From assembly GCF_001649575.2 (NCBI RefSeq), contig NC_051448.1, positions 19,700,078-19,764,077 of the forward strand: a stretch of 64,000 nt of DNA. Reading direction: 5' to 3'. Below, one piece after another: positions 1 through 8,907 of this stretch. The stretch is from Kryptolebias marmoratus. Taxonomy: Eukaryota; Chordata; Actinopteri; Cyprinodontiformes; Rivulidae. The notes beneath the pieces were generated by a model. It did no database searches, was not told the origin of the DNA, and worked only from the letters and a program-made list of their open reading frames with translations. The first letter of the stretch is position 1; the number at the start of each line of letters is the position of its first letter. A program made the position numbers and the translations under genes.

Positions 1-300
1 TCGCGGTGGATTGTGGGAAGTTGGGCGCTTCGCTCTCGCCGTCTCGCGTCTGTGCTCTTTAAAAACGCTACTTACAGTTCACTGCGGCTGGCAGTAAAAA
101 TAAGTCTCTTAAACGTAGTGTCTTTTACGTGTGATGCTAAGTTTTAAGGAAAAGGTGGATAAATGTTGAACTTTCACGCATGCGCAGCTCCTTTTTTTCC
201 GGGTTCACCTTCTTCGGGTTTTAGCATCTCTGGTCGGTGCTGCAGGCAAAATCCCAGCTCATCATCATCATGGCGCCCCGTCACAGCATCTGCTGTGCGG
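1..300. promoter_or_regulatory. Promoter-like left edge, gene unassigned
   Basis: This stretch looks like a housekeeping promoter. A palindromic CGCATGCGCAG motif near 177-187 fits the NRF1 consensus, and it is followed by a pyrimidine-rich stretch. An ATG in a good context lies at 270-272 (plus strand) but opens only 11 codons before a stop at a possible GTAGGT donor. No family could be recognised in these codons. The promoter may equally serve a gene leaving the window to the left. The motif is seen; the promoter role is inferred. Confidence 0.35.
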
Positions 301-650
301 AGGGGTAGGTGACGGGGGGGCTGTCAATATTGAGAATGGAAACTGCGGGTTGCCGGCCTGTCTGTCTGCTAGTGGCGAGGTGCTGAGAGAACACATTTTT
401 TTCTCAGACTGACTTTTTAAAAAAAAAATGGTATGAATACTTCCTTTTAAGAAGCTCCAAAACACAGGAGCTCTAGTAAACCTGCTCACTGTTACACACA
501 CTCACATGAGCCAAACTGGGAATGTGTGCTGCAGTAATATAAATACATAAACCTGCAAACTGAGACATTTAATTGCAGCTAATGGGCTCCTATAAGTAAT
601 ATCTACAAAATCTACAGTGTGGAAGACTGTTAATGACTAAACAGCTAATG
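301..650. other. Intergenic, no gene seen
   Basis: AT-rich sequence without a supportable exon or a repeat I could match elsewhere in the window. Confidence 0.4.
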
Positions 651-654
651 CTGA

Positions 655-1885
655 TGTGCGGGTTTTTTGTAAAATTTATAAGCATTTAATACCTTACCTG
701 GTGTAGACAGGTCTTTGAACGACCTCGGTTTGGAAAAACTGTTTAATTCCAACCGGACCGACGAGCTAACGGCTAGTCCGAACGCAGCAAGACACAAAAA
801 TTCCACAGACGTTCGTGCAAACGCCATTTTCTAAACCTTTAAACCTCAGTACCAGGCATTTACGTAGAACTCTGTGGTTGTTTGCGAATGCAAACTGTGG
901 CGGCAGCAGCTAGCTGTGGCACTTCATGTGACTGCTGCTGAAACAACCATTTAATGCAGAAGTGAGGTCGGCGTAAAGGTCTAAACAATACAGTTTGCAG
1001 GAGCCGCTGTGAGTTTTTGGAAGAACAGAGTTATTTTAAAAAAGACAAAAGTCCGTTTTGGAAGTGGACTCCGATGAGCCGTCATGAGATTGTGTTGGAA
1101 CCTGGCTTCACAGGAAGTGCTACAGCTCATGCTTGCAAATACAGACTTCTGTGTAAATAACAAGGACTGACACCTAGCTAAAAGCAGTATCTCGCTGCAT
1201 TCACAGGGTAGTCTCCAAAAGGCCTCGGAATGTTCCCGAGGGTTCTCGGTTTGCAAGGCCTCACTCTCGTGTCACTGGATTTTTTTAGAATATGTTCAAA
1301 AACTTTGTGCAAAGCAGTTTACTCTCAGAATAGTTTCAGAACTGTTGTGGGAGTCTTGAACCCTTCTCAGTTTAGTTTCTGAGGCAGAAAGTGCAAGAAA
1401 TACAAACCAACTTTGGCGACCTGTGACACTAAATTTATAGATATCTTTGCTGGAGACAAAAAAAGAAAAAAAATCTTCAGAACTAAACTGCGACAAACAA
1501 AGATTCCTGTCATCCATGAAAATGCCACGCGAATGTTGCCATTTATTCACAGATACAGACTTAAACATGGCATAAATACCAATTCAGTGTGAAGACAAAA
1601 GAAAAATGGTGTATTTTCCTCACAATACTGCGTCTCCAATTAGCTGCCAACTTTCCCATCACAGTAAGATAAAATTATTTAAAAATAAACAAATAAATAA
1701 ATAGCTTGAACTGCTGTAAAAAACTTGGTGTTATTTTAAGTCGGCATCAAACCTCTTTGCTCTTAGCTACATTTGGACTAGCCATTTGCTCGTCAATCTG
1801 GTCAGAATTAAACGATTTTCCCAAACTGAGGTCGTTTCGGAGCGCTATCTACACCAGGTAAGATACTGATCGCTCATAACATCTA
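655..1885. mobile_element. Non-autonomous element with long inverted ends
   Basis: About 110 bases at 685-790 are the reverse complement of about 1760-1865. Shared pieces include CTTACCTGGTGTAGA, GACCTC[AG]GTTTGG and GGCTAGTCC. The interior has no transposase-like frame. Related ends occur at 13595-13630 with 14120-14165, and near 60635-60665, so this is a dispersed foldback or MITE family. A short signal-peptide-like reading frame on the minus strand (827 to about 690) lies in the left arm and is not treated as a gene. Confidence 0.7.
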
Positions 1886-2370
1886 GCACCACTTTAAAAA
1901 GCTAGTCAAACACTTGGTGGTCAGAGCAGATGTAACTGGACACATATTTATCTTCAATCATCCATCTGGTTATGGATTTTAAAGACATAGAGATCTTATC
2001 AGTATTTGGGAATAACTAAGTAATTTCTTATCCTTTTATTACATTTCTGTCATCTCTTTGAGCCATTTGCAAGATGTTTAGGTTCCTTAATCTGTAGCAT
2101 TGGAGGAAAGGCGCACCTACCTGTCTGAGTGTCAAACTCAGGTTTAGGTTGCATTAAAAACCGAACAGCTGCGCCTTAAATGTCTGGAAACGACACTTTA
2201 ATGCAGTTTTATACGGTGGCCCTGAAGTGCAAACCACAACAACATTAATGAAGCACGCAAACAAAAGACTAAGCACGCAAACAAAAAAGGAAACACACAA
2301 ACAAAAAACGATCTTTAACAGCCTGCCGAGCTGCCGAACCTCTGAGAAGTTAAAGACACTCGTGCAGTCC

Positions 2371-2424
<54 letters not shown>

Positions 2425-2590
2425 GGAGCATCACGCAACATATTACTGCTCCAGAGACACAACAAGCCCCCAAAGAAGCAGAGATGAACTGAACTGAACT
2501 GAGAGCAGCTCCATAGGTGAAAGGAGGTGAGGCGCAGATTTTCTGGACCTTGTTGTTGTCTGCCAAAGGTGAAACGGCGCTAATGTTTAC
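1886..2590. other. Intergenic with long GT microsatellite
   Basis: No exon seen. It includes the GT run at 2373-2422 and an AC-rich stretch at 2245-2310 that resembles the arms of the large inverted-repeat element at 33970-35130. Confidence 0.5.
2373..2422. repeat. (GT)n microsatellite
   Basis: About 25 uninterrupted GT dinucleotides. Reading frames crossing it on both strands are artefacts. Confidence 0.97.
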
Positions 2591-2591
2591 C

Positions 2592-3310
2592 CGTCTGTCT
2601 GTTAGCAAAATATCTCATGAAGCACTCGATGGATTTTAATGAAACTTTCAGGAAGGAATCACTGAATCGACCTCTAAAACTGATTACCTTTTGGAGCTGA
2701 CCAAATTGAAAATGGCAACCTCAGTTGACTAAACCTAGAAGACCCAAATTGGCTACAATTCAGTTGATTTTACAGTCATTGAGCTAAAACCTGGTGTGGT
2801 AGTACCAAGAGTCACCCCAAACAGATACTTTGAGCACCACACAACGTGCAAGATATTTCTTAAAAACTTTGACACTCACTATTTGAGTCAACTCTGTTTG
2901 TCTGTTAGCAAAATATTTCTTGAACCACTGGATGGATTTTTGAAACTCTCAAAAAGTAAACATTTGATGTACTTCAACAGCTGATTAACTTTTGGTTCCA
3001 ATACAATTCAAGATGGCAGCCACAGCTAATCAACATTATCCAACACAAAAATGACTATAACTCAGCCAGTTTTACAGATATTGAGCTACATTTTCATGTG
3101 ATAGTAGCTGAGAGTGACTGACGACATGTACTGTACTCTGAGTGTGACATACTGCAATATTTCATGAGACTGTGCATGATGTTGTTTTCACAGTTTGACC
3201 AAAGTGGCAACAACTCTGTCAATATCCATCATAATATGATCTCAGTCTAAAACTCTGGCCTGAAAGGTGACGGGTGATATGCATTCCTTCAAGGAATGCT
3301 TTAACTTGCA
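2592..3310 (+). repeat. Tandem ~300-bp dispersed repeat, copy 1
   Basis: Two units begin with CTGTTAGCAAAATAT at about 2597 and 2898, giving a period near 300 bases. Each unit continues through an AATTCAAGATGGC-like core and a GAGCTAAAA[AT]CTGGTGT-like segment. The copy ends near 3300 with a CCTTCAAGGAATGC motif. Related copies lie at 5906, 27475, 39945 and 45520, and on the minus strand near 16225, 53600 and 59055. It is non-coding. Confidence 0.85.
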
Positions 3311-3334
3311 TTTGCAGCAATGGAATTCAGTCTG

Positions 3335-3491
3335 CACGGTGGCCTGGAGGTTGGCCGTTTCCTAAAAAGGTCTCCGGTTCAGATCCCCGTTCAGTTTGGG
3401 CTTCTGTCTGTGGAGTTTGCCTGTTTTCCCCATCCATGTGACCTAAAGACAAGCATCTTAAGTTAAATAGGTACTGAAGTTTCACCTAGGA

Positions 3492-3523
<32 letters not shown>

Positions 3524-3530
3524 GTTCATC
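3335..3530 (+). repeat. SINE-like fish repeat fragment with (TG)n
   Basis: Begins with GCACGGTGGCC and continues with TGTGGAGTTTGCCTG, matching the fuller copies at 54705-55035 and 63240-63490. A (TG)n run at 3491-3518 follows. Confidence 0.65.
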
Positions 3531-3690
3531 TGTGACCCGGCGAGAAGGTAACATCCCCATCCTCCCTGACTCGGTGACAGCTAAACAGCAGCATCTCCAT
3601 CAGCCCCGAAAGAATACAGCAGAAATAGTTTTTTTTTTTTTTTAAAGTTTGGTTGAAGATTATTTTTTCCAAATTCAAGTTCCTCTAAAG

Positions 3691-3880
3691 CAGGGGTAGG
3701 CAAACCTGGTACTGAAGTGCCACCATCCTGCATGTTTTACTTGTTTCCCTGCTCCAACACAACTAATTCAGTAGTTAAATCACCTCTTCATGTTCTGCAG
3801 AAGCCCGTTAATCACCCATTGATTCAAATCAGGTGTGTTGGAGCAGAGAAACAAGTAAAACATGCAGGATAGTGGCCCTG
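3691..3880. mobile_element. hAT-type MITE with perfect 8-bp target duplication
   Basis: The 190-bp element begins CAGGGGTAGGC and ends GGCCCTG. It contains long internal inverted arms (CTGCATGTTTTACTTGTTTC and its complement). It is flanked by identical 8-base copies of CTCTAAAG at 3683-3690 and 3881-3888, which is the hAT superfamily hallmark. A second copy lies at about 55172-55366. Confidence 0.85.
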
Positions 3881-3989
3881 CTCTAAAGGCTTGTTTTAAA
3901 AGCATTACAACAGCGCCATCTGGTGGCATATGTGCTTTCCTACAACAACTTCAACACAGTGATCAGTGGTCTTCAATTAAAATTCAAGG

Positions 3990-4014
3990 CAGATTAGATA
4001 GATAGATAGATAGA
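3990..4014. repeat. (GATA)n microsatellite
   Basis: Short run of TAGA/GATA tetranucleotides directly next to a Tc1-like fragment. Confidence 0.85.
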
Positions 4015-4525
4015 TGCAAAAGTATTCATCCTCTTTATATTCTCTCTCTTTTGTTGCCTTACAAACTGGAATTAGGGAAAGGACCTTCAGAGTTTTGCAG
4101 ATTAATGAAGTCAAGAGAAGGTCGCCTACCAAAAGTCACAAACCAAGAGGCCATCAATAACCCAAATATGTAAATAAGTAAAACAATATGACAGATCATT
4201 TGGAATTTGTCTGAATGCGTCTTGGAGACTTCCCCAAACATGTGGAAGAAAGTTCTGTGGTCAGATGAAAGTGTAACTGATTTTTTTTTTTTTCTTTATT
4301 GAGAAAAATATCATGTCAAAACAAATCTAACGCAGGGAAGATTCCAGTGAAGTACGGTGGCGGCAGCATCATGGTGTGGGGATGTTTCTCATCAGCGGAG
4401 ACTGGCAAGCTGCTCGGAGAAGAAGGAAAAAGCTAATGCTGCGAAATATGAAGAAATCCTTAAAAAAAGTCCGACTTCCACCTGGGGCTGTCTTGTCTTG
4501 AAGAAAGAGTAAATAAACCAAACTT
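4015..4525 (+). pseudogene. Degenerate Tc1-like transposase remnant
   Basis: Pieces typical of Tc1 elements are visible: an end-like TTGTTGCCTTACAAACTGGAA near 4050, text encoding a broken ETK[IV]-type segment near 4250-4270, and GGTGGCGGCAGCATCATGG encoding the GGGSIM motif near 4360. Frames are interrupted by stops and a poly-T insertion, so no transposase can be made. Confidence 0.75.
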
Positions 4526-4742
4526 CCAGTGGTTAGGTAGATAATCTTTTTGTGTCAATAAATAAGTAGTAATTTATAATGGTAAGATCTTATTTCTCGT
4601 AGATGCTGACTAATAATCTCTGATGCTGTTGGGTTGAATCTAGGCATGGATTAAATCCATTAAATCCACCGGTCCGCTGCTCTGAACGAGTCCTCATCAC
4701 TGTCTGTGTGAAATGTAATTAGGCCGACCTGCAGTTTGTCTA

Positions 4743-4790
4743 CATGTGTGTGTGTGTCTGTGTGTGTGTGTGTGTGTGTGGGGGGGGGGG
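4743..4790. repeat. (TG)n and poly-G simple repeat
   Basis: Imperfect TG dinucleotides run into ten Gs. Confidence 0.9.
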
Positions 4791-5112
4791 TGTCACAGAC
4801 TGATCGATGATTATTGGCTCCGTGAATTGGATCCAGAGGCCTCAGTCACGGGAACTAAAGGAGAAGAAGCAGGAAAAAGTCGTCTATTTAGGTGCAAAGC
4901 AGTGCTCCTTTTTCCCCCCCAAATATTTGACGTTAGGCTCATGCCCCTCAGGAAGCGGGGGACAATGCGACCACCAGCACAAGCTCAATATTGACTTCTC
5001 AGAGAATCATGCGTGCATCGACCGTTTCCATGGGGACGCCTGCAGTGAGAGCAAAACAAGCAGCAGGCCGCTCTTCCTCCTGAAGGGGCCTCTGCAGTTT
5101 CTTGCAGTTAAA
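4791..5112. other. Intergenic, no gene seen
   Basis: Unique-looking sequence up to the first gap. The reading frames here show no recognisable domain or splice pattern. Confidence 0.4.
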
Positions 5113-5152
5113 NNNNNNNNNNNNNNNNNNNNNNNNNNNNNNNNNNNNNNNN
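5113..5152. other. Assembly gap (40 N)
   Basis: Run of 40 N directly followed by about 25 Gs at 5153-5177. The homopolymer is the likely cause of the gap. Confidence 0.99.
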
Positions 5153-5179
5153 GGGGGGGGGGGGGGGGGGGGGGGGGTC

Positions 5180-5905
5180 ATGTTTCACAAATGGAAGGGA
5201 ATGAGGGATAAATTGGAGCGCTTTTGAATGCAAATGGCTGGATGTTAATTAACGCCTGTTGTTGTTTTTGTTGTTGTTGACTGTGTGGGAGCTCATTTTT
5301 TATTTTGGGGTGGGTGGGGGTGGGGGCCCTTTGATTGAAAAGAAACGGCACCTCGGAGCATCAGCTGAAGCTTTGAACTCAACAGCTTATCTTTGATTGG
5401 CGCGGGGAGGAAGAAAGACTGAGAAATATCACACAAACGGCTGCTTAATTTGCCAAATTAGGGGCTGTAATGTGAGGGACGCGGAGAGGACGCGGAGAGG
5501 ACGCGGAGAGGACGCGGAGAGGACGCGGGGCCCTCAGACCGGCTCCTGGCTGGATGGGACAAGAGCTCTGCTCCGAATTTGCATGTCTGCTCCGACCACC
5601 AGATCAGAAAACTCTGAAAACTCCTCGGACTAATTTTCATTGACCGTTTGCTGCTTTTTTGGCTTTATCTGTTAAAAACAGTGTTTTCTGTAACCTGGAG
5701 GTCACAAAAGGTCACACAGGCTGACCCTGGCTGGAACAACGTATTAATGATTGAGCACTGTCACCTTTAAATAAACTAATACACAAAAACTTATTGATTT
5801 ACTGATTGTAACATTTGGCCAAAGCTTTTTCATTTCCTTCATAATTTTCACTTTGCCACTCCTTTATTCCACCAACTTCACACTTCTTACACACTTTATG
5901 CTGTC
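5180..5905. promoter_or_regulatory. Non-repeat lefty-upstream sequence with TCF/LEF-like sites
   Basis: Mostly unique sequence. Two CTTTGAT cores matching the TCF/LEF consensus lie at 5329-5335 and 5391-5397, about 3.5 kb upstream of lefty. A short minisatellite at 5477-5530 lies inside. The regulatory role is only inferred. Confidence 0.25.
5477..5530. repeat. 11-bp GC-rich minisatellite
   Basis: About five perfect tandem copies of GGACGCGGAGA. Confidence 0.95.
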
Positions 5906-6735
5906 TGTTAGCAAAATATCTCATGAACCACTGGATGGATTTTAATGAAACTTCCAGAAAATAATCACAAGATGTAAACCTACAACTGGTTAATGTTTGG
6001 AGTCAACTCAATTTAAGATGGCCGCCACAGCTAATAGACCTTAGGAAACACAAAAATGGCTGTAACTCAGTCAGGTTTATGGATATTGAGCTAAAATTTG
6101 GTGCAGTAGTAGCCAAGAGTCATCTACACTTTACAACCCAATAACAAACAAATCATATGAGATCTGTTCTTAAAACTTTGCCATTAATCATTGGCATCAA
6201 CCCTGTCTTTCTGTTAGCAAATTATCTCATGGACCACAGGGCAGATTTTAATGAAAAGTTTAGAAAGTAATTATTGAATGACCATCTACAACTGATTATC
6301 TTTTGAAGTCAATCCAATTCAAGATGGCTGCCACAGCTCACTAAACTTAGAAAACACAAAAATGGCTATAACTCAGTCAAATATACAGATAATGAGCTAA
6401 AATTTGGTGTGGTAGTAGCTGAGAGTCATCCCCCAATGACACTTTGAGCACTAACAGATGGTGTGAGGTCTTTGTTTAAAACTTAACCATTAATTACTGA
6501 AGTGACCTGTGTCTGTCTGTTAGCATCAAATCTCATGAATCACTAGACTGACTCTGATGAAACGTTCAGAAAGTGATCACTGGCTGCACGTCTTCAGCTG
6601 ATTAACTCTTGGAGCCAAACTGATTCAAAATGGTTGCTAGCTGACCTTAGGAAACACAACAATGGTCCTAACCCAGTCAGCTTTACAGGCGTTGAGCTCA
6701 AACTTAGTGCGACAGCAGGTGAGAGTCCTTCATTT
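5906..6735 (+). repeat. Tandem ~300-bp dispersed repeat, copy 2 (three units)
   Basis: Unit starts (TCTGTTAGCA) lie at about 5907, 6208 and 6515. AAGATGGC[CT]GCCAC cores occur near 6016 and 6322, with a decayed core near 6627. This is the clearest triple-unit copy of the family in the window. Confidence 0.88.
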
Positions 6736-6764
6736 ATTAAAGAACGCCAGATCCTTAACTAAGG

Positions 6765-6945
6765 GTCTTTTCAGGGAGTAAGAAACACAGGTGTGCGGTT
6801 ACCGTGGTAACCACGGTGAGTCACCGGCAGCAGCTTTAACATTTCTTTTGGTTTTTTTTACACTTCTTATACAGTTTATGGATCAAACTGTCAGCATTTT
6901 GTCAGCTTAGATTACTGCAAAAGTAAATCCCAAATTACTGTTGGG
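6765..6945 (+). repeat. Dispersed repeat shared with 30290-30470
   Basis: Matches 30290-30470 through GAAACACAGGTGTG, GCAGCTTTAACAT, CTTCTTATACAGTTTA and GCATTTTGTCAGCTTAGAT. It contains the X-box palindrome at 6797-6812. No coding content. Confidence 0.75.
6797..6812. promoter_or_regulatory. RFX-type X-box palindrome
   Basis: GGTTACCGTGGTAACC has perfect 7-base arms around a 2-base spacer and fits the RFX X-box consensus GTTRCC-NN-GGYAAC. It lies 2.1 kb upstream of the lefty start. The related repeat copy near 30310 has a decayed version, so it may be a chance product of the repeat. Confidence 0.4.
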
Positions 6946-7346
6946 TTTAAAAGCAGACGTGTGAAGTTTGTTGGACTTTCAGGCACATTTTCCTATTTCT
7001 CCTAAACTTTTCTACTTTCACGTCTGACTGTGCCCCACTCAGCGCCCCCTGCTCTGATACGAGACGATTAATAAATTGTTTTGTTGGAAAGCCACCTGGG
7101 AAAGCAGGTCTGGCAGTCATCTGTCCTTTTTTTTTTCTTCCTGTGTTCCCCCCTTCAGTCTGTCTGACATCTCTGAGCAAACAGGGGCCAATACACATGC
7201 AGGGCCCGGGGCCCCCTCGCCAGCCAGAAACAGCAACACCCCTCTTCTAATGTTTGTGTGACAAAAAAAAAAAGGCAAGGCAAATCCTCGCAATGGAATC
7301 AGATAATCACCAACCTGTGAAGAGCCTGCCCCAATCCACATCCACG
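6946..7346. other. Intergenic, no gene seen
   Basis: No exon or matched repeat recognised up to the second gap. Confidence 0.4.
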
Positions 7347-7433
7347 NNNNNNNNNNNNNNNNNNNNNNNNNNNNNNNNNNNNNNNNNNNNNNNNNNNNNN
7401 NNNNNNNNNNNNNNNNNNNNNNNNNNNNNNNNN
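7347..7433. other. Assembly gap (87 N)
   Basis: Run of 87 N followed by a GGAGTGGGGGGGG stretch. Confidence 0.99.
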
Positions 7434-8800
7434 CAGGAGTGGGGGGGGACCCTCTGGATTAGCTGACTATTTGGTTAATAATTTTAATCTGTTTGGAGTG
7501 GGACGAGAATGGGCGACAGAGCGCGGAATAAACATCTAATCCTCTGCTCGTCCTCTGGAGCACTTCCTCATAGACAACACCCCCCCACACACCCCCACCC
7601 CCCTGCATTACATGCTTGCCATACACTTGATTTTCCTCTGCTACACCCAGACAGAAATAAGCCCTCTGAGTGACAGACTCTTGCCAGACCGGCTCAGCCT
7701 GACATCGTCCGCTGGAATGTCCACATGAGGAGTGTGTGTGGACAAGGCTGCTGCTAGGAGGAAAGGGGGGTGGGTGGGGGTGCTTCAGGTTCACAGGGTC
7801 AAGAGATGTCTGTCTGGGACACATGTGTCACAGCGGAGAACACACACAACTGCAGGAGAGTGGACTAATTCAGGAGAAACTCAGGCGTCGAGATAGAAAA
7901 AAACAAACGGGCTGGGAGTCCTGCAGGCTCAGAAATCAGATTAGGGAAAACACAACTCAGGTGGTCTCCGGTTTCAAGGAAAGTGAGACAAAAAGAAACA
8001 GACTTCTTTATCCTTTTTTAATGTTTAAACAAATTAAATCTCCCCCCCCCCCTCCTCCCGCCATTCATTGTTTACATGTTCAAACACTAAACTTGATCCC
8101 ATTTTACGTTTCTTTCTCTTGACACGACCACAACTATTCCTGACACATTACCTGGGGTTGGGAACTGATGGGGGTGGGGGGGTGGGGGTCTCCCAACAAA
8201 TCTTCCTTTTTCTTGCTTCTGACTCATGTCTTAAAGGGCCAATGAGAAGTCCAGAAGCTAGGTCAACTTTGCTTTAAAACCTCAACAGATCCTGTTTAAG
8301 AACTCGGTCTTCCAAAAAAAGGAGCAAAATGGCTTAATGTTGGTTTAAAAGTAGTGACCTACTGGCCTCAAGATGAATGCAAATGTGCACATACAGGACT
8401 CTGTTGGGTAAAAGGAATAGGACATTTTAAAGCAAAGTGGTAGAGTTGGATTTAATTAGATGTGTCTGTTTAATTTAACAGTTTAAAACGAACCCTAAGC
8501 ACTGAATTCCAGATAAAACAACACCAGAGTTCCACTCCTGACAGCGTATCTGTGTGCCCAAACAGTTAAAACTAGTGAAAAAAATGCTATTTTGGTTGTT
8601 ATATCTCTATATCTCTGCTTGATTCATGAGATATGAACAGATGGGAGCAAGCCAAGATCAAACATGGTGCAGAATATGGCGAATGCTGATTGCAGTCGAG
8701 TCTAATTGTTGCTGTTTGAAGATATCCTGTTTGGGACAGGGCACCTTTGTGTTGATAAGCCCCCCTCCCTTCCCTCCTCATTCACCAAGTGTGAATGACT
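7434..8800 (+). promoter_or_regulatory. lefty upstream region
   Basis: Largely free of the repeat families seen elsewhere, apart from poly-C and poly-G runs at 8043-8052 and 8169-8190. No reading frame resembles an exon. An AAGTGTGAA sequence at about 8788-8796 fits a T-box half-site. Its repeat-poor character, next to a tightly controlled developmental gene, makes it a plausible cis-regulatory block; that is inference. Confidence 0.35.
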
Positions 8801-8814
8801 GGGGAGGGCCGCGG

Positions 8815-8825
8815 TGATATAAGGG
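8815..8825 (+). promoter_or_regulatory. lefty: lefty TATA-like box
   Basis: GATATAAGGGG lies about 90 bases upstream of the lefty ATG, so transcription should start near 8845. Sequence between there and 8907 is then 5' UTR. Confidence 0.6.
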
Positions 8826-8907
8826 GCCAGTAAAGCGTCAGAGACACTCCGAGTTTCTCTCTCTGCTGCTCCTGTTTGTATTTTTTATTTTTTTGGCCCT
8901 TCCCATC

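Noticed and set aside
270..305. Plus-strand ATG with 11 codons and a possible donor
   Set aside because: Too short to recognise, and no partner exon was found before lefty.
690..827. Minus-strand frame starting MAFARTSVEFLCLAAFGLAV with a GTAAGG donor, looking like a signal-peptide first exon
   Set aside because: It lies in the left arm of an inverted-repeat element whose right arm repeats the donor-like CTTACCTGGTGTAGA. No downstream exon was found.
2154..2608. Overlapping frames on both strands through the GT repeat
   Set aside because: Translations are dinucleotide-repeat artefacts (HTHTHT, VCVCVC).
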